Origin: Ophiura sarsii
Taxonomy: Eukaryota; Echinodermata; Ophiuroidea; Amphilepidida; Ophiuridae
Reading direction: 5' to 3'
DNA: 64,000 bases
NCBI GenBank assembly: GCA_035610835.1
Contig: CM069449.1
Location: forward strand, 14,084,531 to 14,148,530
The translations under genes and the position numbers were made by a program. The notes below the pieces were generated by a model. It was not told the DNA's origin, did no database searches, and saw only the letters and a program-made list of their open reading frames with translations. This document shows, piece by piece, positions 39,401-51,400 of the stretch (the first letter of the stretch is position 1; each line of letters starts with the position of its first letter).

Positions 39401-42400
39401 TGGCGCCAACATTTTTCAGACAACCTAACAAAATCAGTTTTTGATTAAAAATTCCAAAATTTCTCCAAAATCATCTAAAGTCAATTATCTAGGAGCGAAT
39501 TGTTTTGGGGGGCTTAAAATTTGTTTATTTTGAAAATATTGACCAAAAAGTTTCAAAGAAATGTTTTTTACCTCAAAAAATCTCATTTTTAGGTCGTCCG
39601 TAGGAAGAGACCTTATGGCAGCATCCTTCGTGTGTGTTGTGTGTAGTCTGTCTGTCTGTCAACAATTTGGTATACACTTTTTGTTTTGTCCATTTCTTTT
39701 CCATACAATAACCAATTGCAATCAAACTTCGGTCATAGATGCAACATGGAAACCTTCATATGGGTACACACCACCATAACCTTCCGCGGGCCAGGGTGCA
39801 GGGGTACTGAAGTCCCTCAAAAAACTTTGATTGCTGCTTCAAATGTGAATATTTTGACCAGATTTTCGCCATAGGTCTTAGATTTTGTTTTATTAAAAAG
39901 TTGAAACCTTCACGATTGTAATCTGAAATGTAAAAAATCATGAATTATTCTTGGGCGAAGTCTTGATCACACGTGTGAAGCAGCCCAAAACTCTGATTTT
40001 CCTGTTTTTTACGCACTATAAAGGCGGGTGCTTTGCAATATCAAAATTACTGAAAAACTGGGACTGTCGATCATATATGAAATGTTGATAATATTAAAGA
40101 AAACAAAAATACGAAGATTTTACAACCAAAATGAATATCCTAGGTAAGGAGGGAGACCCCAGGAGAAGCGATTGAACATCGGGTTTCTAACACGCGTTTC
40201 AATGGAAGCGACTATGGTGGTGTATACCCATATGTTATTGAGGTCAAAGGTCACATACCAAGGTCAAAGGTCATCTGAGGTCAAGATGTAAAATTTAGTA
40301 TACACCTTTTGTATTGTCCATTTCTTTTCCATACAATGACCAATTGCAACCAAACTTCGGTCATAGATGCAACATGGAAACCTTCATATGTTAATGAGGT
40401 CAAAGGTCACATACCAAGGTCAAAGGTCATCTGAGGTCAAGATGTAAAATTGACTGCATATGTAAAATTGATTACATTTAAACAGATGTACAATTGCAAC
40501 CAAACTACCCATATAAACGGACAACCTATTTTTTGGTCAATATTTTCAAAAACAAACAAATTTTAAGCCAAAAATAAATAAAATCGCTCCTAGATAATTG
40601 ACTTTAGATGATTTTGGTGACATTTTAGAATTTTTAATCAAAAACTGATTTTGTTAGGTTGTCTGAAAATTGTTGGCGCCAAAAAAGTGATTTTGGGGCA
40701 AAAATGTAAGAATTACTATTTTTGTGAAATTTAATACCAAAAACGGATTCTACGACGAACTTCATTAAACAAATTGTGTACTTATATGTACATTACATTA
40801 TATTAGTTTAAAAGTTACAGTGCTTGATAAATTTCATAAAAAAGGGTTGACACTTCCCTTAAGCGGTAAAGTTAATCTGATAGTAGTTGGCTCCGTAATT
40901 TTATATTTTATATATAATTAACGCAAAGGTGATGATAGCAGGATTGACTTACAGAGGGTAGCTTGGGAGTTCTCTATGTTAGTATAGGATAAATTGGTAA
41001 AACAGTTAGGCCTACGCATGGAGTTAATACACTGAGCTGACTGCCATCTTAGGCCAACAAAAAAAGTTGTGTTGCCCTCAAGTGCTTAAAATTTTACATC
41101 GGGTCGGTCATCTTGGCTGAAACATAAATGGTTTATGTTGAGACAAAATTGGTATAGGCCCTAAGTCAATTTAACTAAAGTTTCTAGTGTGTTAAAAGTC
41201 TAAAAGCATTTTTCAAGCTAACTTATTCATTTCAAGCAAGAAATAGTAACATTTAGACACTTTAAGATCAAATTTAAATTTTAAAAAAAGAAGGGAAACA
41301 AAAATGTGAAAAAAAAGGAAGAAACAAAAAAGCCGACCCTAGTTTTTGCGATTTTAGGGTCGGTCGCTGAGGGCAACACAACTTTTTTTGTTGGCCTTAG
41401 GTAAATAAGGGGTGAATAGGTAAAACAGTAGAATGAAATCAATATGATAGTAGGCTATATAATCATAAATAGCTATGTAATAATATAGACTAAATGAAGC
41501 TGGATTGATATACAGAGAGACATCTGTGCAGTTCTTTATTAAGTATGAGATGAATAGATAAACAGTAGAAAGAAATCAGTAATAGTCGGTGGCTGCATAG
41601 TTTTATGTTGACTAAATCTATGGAGGAATTGGGATTGAACAAGAGAAAGGAATCAGCTTGGGTATCTTCTCTCTTATGTATAGATTATAGGTCACTAAAT
41701 GCGTATGTGTTGTTTCTAGAGAAATTAGACAAAACAATGCATGCGCCCAGATGTTGATGTGTGAATAATGGAACGACCCCGCAGGGGGAGTGCTATTATG
41801 AGCACATCAACAGTTGCGCAAGTGCATTGATTTTTCTTATTTTTTGAGAAACAAAACATACGCAGGTATTGACCTAATTCATACACAACACTATACAAAT
41901 CAAAATTCACAATTTAAGCATAATTTTGATGTATGTAAAAATGAATAAAAACATGTTGTCATTGACAAGTTTGCTAACACCCGCAGTGAAAATCGGCGAA
42001 CCCGCAGTGAAAATCGGCGAACCCGCAGTTCCTGGATAACGAATCAAAACAAAGCGCGCGGTGCGGGCATTGAACGGCGCACACGCGGAGTGCATTAGAC
42101 ACTTTCAATGCACTCCGCATATTTTAGTTTCTTGCTTTCTGATTGGTTCGACACTACTTAGAGTGTATGAATACTTTGTACACAACTTTTAAATCTTTTA
42201 CTTGTCTGAAGCGAAGATAAACTGTTGTTACAAAGCCTATGATAACCCTTTGTTATTCACCCTTTATTAACATTGTCTTTTATCTTCAGGGCTGTGTCTG
42301 CCAACTTCCGTGTAGTAATAGGTTCCTCAACAACGGACCAAGCGTTCCAGCATCGTATACGGGAATACCCGGCATTAAGCCAGCATCTAAATACCATGTG

Positions 42401-45400
42401 GTTCCAGCATTGGACCAGAGAGAAACTAGTGGATCATGCAATGTTCCATCTCAAAGGTATGTGACAGCTTATATGTAATTCATGCAAAACCCATGTGATA
42501 CCCCATGCGTCTAGACTGGGTTCACACGTCCCTCTATATGGCCGCCATCTTTAAAAATGGCGGACCAAAAAGAGGGACTGAAATTTGTACGTCCAAAAAG
42601 TGTGCAGTTTTCATGTGGAATTCCACGTAAACTTTGCATATATGAATATGCATACCAATACCGAGCATGCGCATTTGCACACAGCAACAACAGCAATACC
42701 ACCCGATTGATCCAATTCAAAGGAAGGGCATCAAACGATCGTCACGCTGCGTCCCGTGGGAGACAAATCGTGTGCCCTATCGCGTCACACGGTGTACAAC
42801 GCCGCGTGAAACTACCGGCGCACTGTGGCGTGACTGGTGCGTGAAAAGCTCATGTTTATTCACAAGTTTATCAACGCACACTTTTAGAACTGTATTTTTT
42901 CCAGTCTTCACATTTGAGCACCCTGGCAGGGGCTGTGTGGAAAATTGGGAAGACAGGAGGATTGAGTCTACCCATATGCATCACCCATGTATTACCCATG
43001 TGGCACCCATTTGATATTCATGTGACAACCATGTGACACACATATGGCACTCACATGATACCCATGTGATACGTATCACAGTGCTAACAAATTCTCAACA
43101 GTGTTCCAAGTGTTATACATATTATTTACAATTGAGAGTATCTTGGACCATGCTTACTGACTGTCACAAATCCTTTACCACGTCTCAAATTGGATTAATA
43201 TTTTATTAACTTTGGCTTTGAAAAAAAATCAGATTTTATTTCTTTTCTTAAATATGGGCGAGTAAAATGAAATTCATACTCATTATTCTTCTCCAATTTG
43301 AGATATTATTTGAAAAAATGAAAAATGATCCAAACTCATAGACAAACACCTGAGAAATTTAAAACAACACACCCCAACAAACAAACAATCACCTTAAAAC
43401 ACCTCGCAATGTTTCCATTTTGTTTTATCACAGGAGAAGATAGCTTGATGCCGATACAGAAGGAAAACCTAGCCCACCTCTTAGCCACTATGCACTTGTC
43501 AGTGAGGCAGTTAGATGGGGGCGAGAAGGGGGCCGGACACTACCAGCACTTGACTAATACCACTTACGAGAAGTTTGTTGAAAGGTTTGTTGAACAATTT
43601 TAGAATGTTTTAAGAATTTTGCCAATTTGTTTTCCCTCCTATTTAACATTGAAGGGGAAAATGATTGGCATTTCCCTAGTGTATGCTATGTTTAGTGTGT
43701 GTGGTCTAGTGGATAAGACGCCGGTCTCACAATGCAAAGGTTGTGAGTTCGAGCCCCGCTACGGCCAACATGTTTGTATCCTTGGGCAAGGTACTTAGTC
43801 TCAATTGCTTCGCCGACCCAAGCGATATTTGGGGAGCTGTTAGGATATCAAAATCTAAGTAGTGCTGATAGGCTTGTGCACTTGTTGACTGGTAGCCGCC
43901 TGAGTGTAGCGACCAAAGGATTCTGATATCTAAACTGGCAGCGATAATAATTGATTTAAAAAGCGCTTTGGGGCTGTGCTTGCATTGGAAAGTGCTATAT
44001 AAGAACGGTAATATTATTATTATTATTATTTTGATGACAATTTTCTAAAAAATTGACACAAAAGATCTTGCTTCAAAAACACTTATTTAAAAAAAATCCT
44101 CCCCTAGATTCTTATCCATGTATCGACACCGTCATCAGGCCATACACCAGGAGCATGTAACTGTCACCAAAGCTTTGCAGCACATTAACAGAGAGAATAA
44201 ACTGGCTGCCAAACTACAGAAACAACTGGAACATGAAATCATTGTGCTGGAAGAGAGGAAAGAGGTAGGTTCTTTTATGCAAGCTGAAATGTTTTGCAGA
44301 TTTTGCTACACAAAGGTGAAATTTAAAATCAGTAATGGGTACCAGCAATTTGACGTTATGATGACTTAAGTAACCAGACCAACATTTGCAGTCAAATGAT
44401 TTTCTATGAGACCATCATTGCCTAGTGTGTGCTCAGCAGTGACAATTTGTGTGAAATGAATCACACCTCATCATTCATCTAATATAAAAATGTAAAGTAT
44501 GCATTTTAGCTGTGTACTTCCCTATTGACCGAGATTGGTGATGTTTTTCAAAACAAATAAATGACACTTAAAAGTTCAGTAAAGCATTTATTTACCAAAC
44601 ATACTCTGCTGCTCATTGGAGAAAATCAATGAAGCAAATTGATAATTCCTAAGAGAAGTTATGCCTGTTTTACTGAAAGCGCTCATGTTTGTAGCTGTCG
44701 ATGGAATGCTTACTTTACATTTGTTTTGTCAAGTATTCCGTGGACAGCTTGCAAAATGAGTACCTTTATTAAAATAGGCATAACTCCTCTTAGCAATGAT
44801 CAATTTGTGTCATTCTTTTTTCCTAATAAGCAGGAGAGAATGCTCGTTAAATATATGCTTTACTGAACTCTCGAGTGTCATTTGTTTGTTTTTTAAAACA
44901 TCACCAATCCGGGTTAACTTCTTTTTGACTCACCCTGTACATGTCTGACCGGTTTCGATAGCACACAGCGAATTCAATTCATTCATTTCATATTTCATTG
45001 TCACTTTTGTTTGTCTTTTTTGTTTGTTTTTGATTATCCACTATTAATGTTATAACTCACCGTATGTAGTAATATTATAATAATATTTTTATTCTGCAAT
45101 GTGTACATCATCAGTATACAGTAATGTCCATGCCTCTGACAACATGTATCCGAATTTATTACAACTTACGTTTAAATGATTTATTAAGGGTGGCCAAATA
45201 TATTTGCGAGCTCTGCTCTGATTTTGGTCAGCCCACCAATGTATTTACTTAAAATGATTGTATATGTATTATTGGTAAATAAAACTGAAACTGAAACTGA
45301 AACTGAAACAATACAAATCAATGACATCCCATGTAAAAATTACCCCTTGTTTTATTTGTTGTGGTTGGTAAAAGCATCATAACCTCAAAAGTATCCACTC

Positions 45401-48400
45401 AATTTTTGTGAATGAGGTATCATATTGTTGGGAGGGTATTTACTTGTTTTAGTGTATATATTTTAGATGTTTGATACTGATTACTGATTTTGAATTAGCT
45501 AACATAAAAGCAGCTGGTCTGAAACTTTTTGAGTTAGGTGTAAATGGGTTCGATGATTGAAATCCAATTAAATGATCAATCAGGACGATTCTTGAAAAGC
45601 AAAAAACGATATCTGATTTGATCAAATATGTCTTGAAGAATACAGCACAATTATTCAAACTACTTGCCATCACTGGCTAAAGAGGGGGGAGGGGGCACTC
45701 AACTGATTTTTGGATAGGGGTGTGCCATCCAGGGTCTCAAAAACGGGGGCTTCGGAGCATTTTAAGTCTTTCAAGAAAGAACTGATTTTCTCCAAAAAGT
45801 AGGGTCTTAAGAACTGCTTCTCCCCCCCCCCCCCAACTTGTTCAGTAAGAATGCCAATTTTCCGAAAAATTAGGGATTAGAATGCACATTTTTCAAATAT
45901 TTTTGGAATGCTAAAGGAGAAAATTACAAACATCAAGCAGCTTGGTTAGGGGTAGATTTCTCGAAGTTTATGTCTTGTAGAAAATGAACAATGTGTAATT
46001 TAGGTCCCAGGCAGGGTTCGAATTCAATCATTTTTTTTGCATAGCAGTTTGTGCTATGCAAATATATTTTTGTATAGCAGTTACCAAATTTTGCATAGCA
46101 GGTATTTTGCTATGCAAAATTTGTTTTGTATAGCAAGTACACAATTTTGGATAGCAGGTTTTTTTGTGTGTGTACGAACACATGCTCTGGTGGTAAGTGC
46201 AAACTTACAGATTGAAGGTAAACCCTAAAACATAATGCGCATTTCAACTTCACCACCTTTTCATTGTTCCCCTGCCAACTCGTGAAACTAGGATGTGCCC
46301 GCCATGGGTTTTGGCACTTTTGAGAAGCTTTTTTCAATTACCCTTACTTTGATGGTCAAGAAAAAATATTTATATTAAACAAGTTACGAGCATTTAAACA
46401 TTTCCTTTAACATAGGCTTTTAATTGAAAAAGTCACGACTTGCGAATCCTCCTGGCTGGGAGATCAACTAAATGAGGTCAAAGGTCACATAGGGGTCATG
46501 TTCCCCAGTGTTCATGTTACTTATCTCCAAGTTTGAGGTCAATCAGGCAACTTTTACGATTTGACCTCTGGATGACCTTTGACCTCAGATGACCTCTAAT
46601 TTATTTTAGACATGTTCAACCGGTGTTCATATTTATTTTCTCCAAGTTTTGAGTCAATCTGGCAACTTTTACGATTTGACCCCTGGATGACCTTTGACCT
46701 CAGATGACCTATGAAAATTAGACCCCCAAAAATGTTCACCCGGTATTCATGTTTCTTTTCTCCAAGTTTGAAGTCAATCGGGCAATTTTTACGATTTGAC
46801 CTCTGGATGACCTTTGACCTCAGATGACCTCTTATTTATTTTAGACATGTTCACCCGGTGTTCATGTTTCTTTTCTCCAAGTTTGAAGTCAATCGGGCAA
46901 CTTTTACGATTTGACCCCTGGATGACCTTTGACCTCAGATGACCTATGAAAATTAGACCCCAAAAAATGTTCACCCGGTATTCATGTTTCTTTTCTCCAA
47001 GTTTGAAGTCAATCAGGCAATTTTTACGATTTGACCCCTGGATGACCTCTGACCTCAGATGACCTATGCAAATTAGACCCCCCCCCCCCCAAAAAAAAGC
47101 TTGTTTTTTACCATGGTCTACCTATCGCTGAAGGTTTGAAGTCAATCCGTCCATCCGTTCAAAAGATACAGCATTCAGGGAAATGGCTAACCAAAAGGCA
47201 CATACGAACACACCCCCACATACACCCTCCCCCCCCCCCCCCCCCCCCCCCCCACCCTGACATGATGACAAAATCCCCTTTTGGTTTTACAAACCAGGGA
47301 AGTAAAAAAGAAATTTTAAATCCAAATATATCCCTTACCCTTAATAAGTTTGTAACCACATAATTGATACGCCCTGAAAGTATAATTAATAAGAGACATT
47401 TCAGTTTTTAAAAGAACTCACGCCTCCCCCGTGTCCCTGTTGGACCATGTGACCCCACCCATGACGTCAACAGGGGATTCCCTTGTTTTTATGAATGACA
47501 AAAACGTTGTGTACATTTACCAAATATGGTTCATTATGTTGATGACATCGGGTTATCCAATCACTGTCAAGAATTGTGTTAGAGCCGTTGCCATATAAGG
47601 AATGATTGACCTCACTCACTAAACTGGGAAACCCGTTAGGGAATCCCCAGCATGCGGTGGTGGCCAACATTAACACATTACATGCTGGATGCTTATCTCA
47701 CAATAGCGGCAGAGCCTGAGCTACACTATTTATTAAAATTTAAAAGAGGTATTTAATCCACAATAAAAAAAACTGAGAACCTTCAATGAATGAATAAAGA
47801 TGAAAGATTAATTGTATGGAAAATAAAATGAGTAAAAACACTTGGAAGAATTTATTTGAGGTGTTCAGTTAGATCAATATTCAATACAGCTATAGTTATA
47901 GCATTCGAATGGTTAGTAATATTAAATATTACTCTTGCGACCGCGCAAGAGTTTATAATGTTGGAATTTAAATCAGACGGTGAAATGAATGGCAAAAACT
48001 GATGTCAATCAATTAAAATCTCAAACTGTATTATTATAAGGTTCCATTATTGGGCTTAAAAACTTGTTTATGATGTTTTAATTGTAAGAAGTTGGTCCGT
48101 CGGACAACAAACTTGGTAAAATGGGTTGTCCGATTATTAAATTAATTCACAGAAAATAATGCATCGCACTGTTAGCGATGCATTTTGGACAATTGCGTAG
48201 CAGTTTGTGGAAATAGTGTAGCATTTAGCGATGCGATACCGTCGAATTCGAACACTGGTCCCAGGGATGTATTTCTTACATGGCAGAATATAATAACTCA
48301 ATATAATTATACATTATATAATTATATGATACACTTGTAATTATATGATACACTTGATGCATGGCTGGGAAGTTATTGGGGTCTTGAATAAGATGGTCAT

Positions 48401-51400
48401 TTTTGACAAGCATGATATTATGTTTTCTTTCAGGGCACCATTAAATTACTGTGTCAGATTGGTCAGGACAGGGCAATAGCGGAACAACATGTCAAGATTG
48501 TATCTAAACAGATGGAAAAGATACAAGCGTTACAAAAGGTAAGTCTATTAGTCATGGCTTAGAGAATAATGACTGCATAACAACTGTTTTCGTGAATTTG
48601 TTTTGAAATCAGAGGTTTTTGTTCTGATCTGAGGAATTGACCCGAAGGGGCACAGCCCTTGAGGTTCCGAATGACCAGAACAACAACCGAGAATTTCAAA
48701 ACAAATTCACAAAAACAGTAACATTTGTTAAGCAGTCATTATTCTCATTCATTACTGAAAAATATGCATATTTATCCAAACCGTTGATTTGTACCGCTAT
48801 GAAACTACACAAAAGGTATATCGCTTTGTCATAGCTATCACGTACATCTATCCCATCAAATAAATGCAATTTGATTGGTGGAAACTACATCATGTGACAT
48901 AAAATATTCTCACAGTCGCAATGATGTCACAGAATGGAATACTGGCACCTGATTGGTCAATTACGGCTGCTCCAAGGTACTCCCTGGAGTGAAAGATTGC
49001 TTTACGGTGATGGGTGAAGTAAATAAAATCACACTTTATTGCAAACTTGCTCGTTATAAAAGCTTCTTTGTTTAAAATATTACCAATAATATTGTTCTAC
49101 AGCTCTGTCTCGAATAAAATTAAATTTATCGAGTCAAAAACAATTTATAAAAGACATATTTCCCAGCACCCCAGACACACTCCATGCTGAGTTTCACTCC
49201 AGTTATCGGGAGTGAGTACGCCAAATTCAGCAACCGCGACCGTGAGAATTGAAACTAGTTACCCAATGGTTCACAGGTGGGCAACAAGTTCCCATACAAA
49301 GTACTATTGCCCTGTGAGCTATGAGGACAATATAGTAGCTTGTTACGGGCATTTTTCCCCCTGCTCACTGTCATTTTTGTTTCTTGAGGATTTATGTGAG
49401 TTTTATCTTTTGTTTATCAAGAATGTCAAATGACAGGAATATTTGATCTTATATACAGGGTGTATCAAAAAAAAGGACACTTTTTCATGACGGTGTAATA
49501 CTTGTTATAATATTAGTCTCAATGTTAAAGCCCAATTAATTATTATGATATCCTGAAAATATGAGATCAATCCGATGAAAAATAAGAAAACTTGCAAAAT
49601 GTGCGTAAACCATGTCATTTACTGGTTTGTACAATGGGATTTACATGTATAGACCAGTAAATGACATGGTTTACGTTTCAATACGTTACAATAATTATAA
49701 ACATAGAAAATAATCTATCAGTCGATAGCAAAGATTGGTTTGGTAATCCATTTAATTCTTGCACAAATCAATACTGGCTAAATAATCCACAAATCAGATG
49801 CATGCATATTCTGTGCAAATTAAAAAAGTTCTCGAACCCACTGTAGATGGTTCATTAGCATGATAAGAAATAGAATTGGCATAAATAGTGTGCATGTTCA
49901 TGTTACTCTACTGTTACTGTGTGAATGACCATTGTACATACTACAAAATAGATTGCCTTGCCTAATAGGTCACAATTTCCTTAATTAAAGATGGATTTTT
50001 CTCATCTTTTCAGGATTTTATCTTTATCGGTTGTACTTCACATTGAAATAAAAATTGGTCATGCTTCAGTGATTAAACAAGGATTTAAACCATCATCAAA
50101 AAGTGTTCTAATTTTGTTGATACACCCTGTATAACGGTGATTGGACACCGTGGGCCTATTTTCCCGAGACCAACCGGGAGCTATTTTTACACCATTTCTC
50201 CATGAGCAGTAGATATGAGTATAATAATTGTCTAGTTCATCATACTTGTACATAAAGATCTATTTTGAATTACCAAGACAAAGAAGTAAACACAGAAACC
50301 AAGTCTGCAATGTTTTAGAATATTTATTTATAAGTTTTGGGAATTAATATCTTTCTTTGCAGGCATTACCCCAGTACACCTTAGCTCATGAGAGAGCCAT
50401 ATATAAAGCTGTATCCATAGTAGCTGATACCAAGACGATGGTCAAAGAACTGGATGTGGCCAGTCTTGGAGAATTAAGGGCAATGCAGAAACCTGATGTT
50501 GACATTGAAGACTTAATGGCAGCCATCATTATGATATGTGAGTACCTACCACAAGACCCATAGGAAAAAATGTTGTCTTGTTAGACTCCATTGCTTGTGT
50601 TTGTTGTTTAGTTTTGTGATGGCAAACAAACAATTATTTATTACTCCTAAGGCCAAACTAATTAAACAGTTCGTCTAACGCGCGCGCGTTATTGGGGATT
50701 TTTTTCTTTTCTTTTTTTCTATTCTTTTTTTTCTTTTTCTTTTTTGTTGTTAATAAATAAAAACAAACGTAAAGTTAAATTTTCCTTTTATTTGTCTGCC
50801 ATTTCGTATCTTCATTTGTCTGATGGTTTAAGATGATCGGAAAGGTGTCAGAAAGCCTGGTCTTGAGTACACTGGTATTGCCACAATAGCGGATTTTACT
50901 CTTGTCATCCTGCAGACCGGAGAAATAAAAAAATGACATTAAAAAAAAAACAAGAGAAAAAACCGCATTCCGTATTAGGTTTTGAACTTTGGGAGAGCTT
51001 TGAGGCAAACTATTTAATTAGTTTGGCCTAAGCAAATGTATCATATGTAGTTCAATACTAGGGTTCCACTGTAGAGGGCCAAGTAAGTAAAATGCCCAAT
51101 GGATGGGCGCCCTGTCCCACCAAGACAAGAGTCGTCCATTATTTGTGCCATTTTAAGTTACATTCAAAGCGTGCGTAACAGGGAGGGGGTAACATTTTTG
51201 CGAAGGCACAAGTAACATAAATGGCAATTTGAAAGAAGTGGAAACATGAAAAAGAGAGAAGAAAAAGGAAAACAAAAACATCAACAAAATACTAACTAGC
51301 ATTAAGCAAATAACCAAATGAAAGCACAAATCAATCAATATGGAAATTCATTTAAATTTTATTCCACCACAAATACAATTGCAAACCAAACAACGATGGG

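Larger units (their letters stand above)
46012..48257. mobile_element. 2.2-kb non-autonomous hAT-type element
   Basis: Ends CAGGGTTCGAATTC and GAATTCGAACACTG, flanked by the perfect 8-bp duplication gtcccagg (46004-46011, 48258-48265). Subterminal regions carry repeated gcatagca at the left and gcgatgcat/gtagca at the right, as hAT transposase sites often do. No transposase ORF; the interior is a minisatellite and a C run. Confidence 0.9.

Noticed and set aside
47159..47363. Pro/Gly-rich open frames on both strands
   Set aside because: Produced by the 25-bp C run and flanking low-complexity sequence inside a transposable element.
46012..48257. Autonomous hAT transposon
   Set aside because: Ends and target duplication are clear but no reading frame with transposase motifs (no hAT dimerisation or DDE-like segment) is present.
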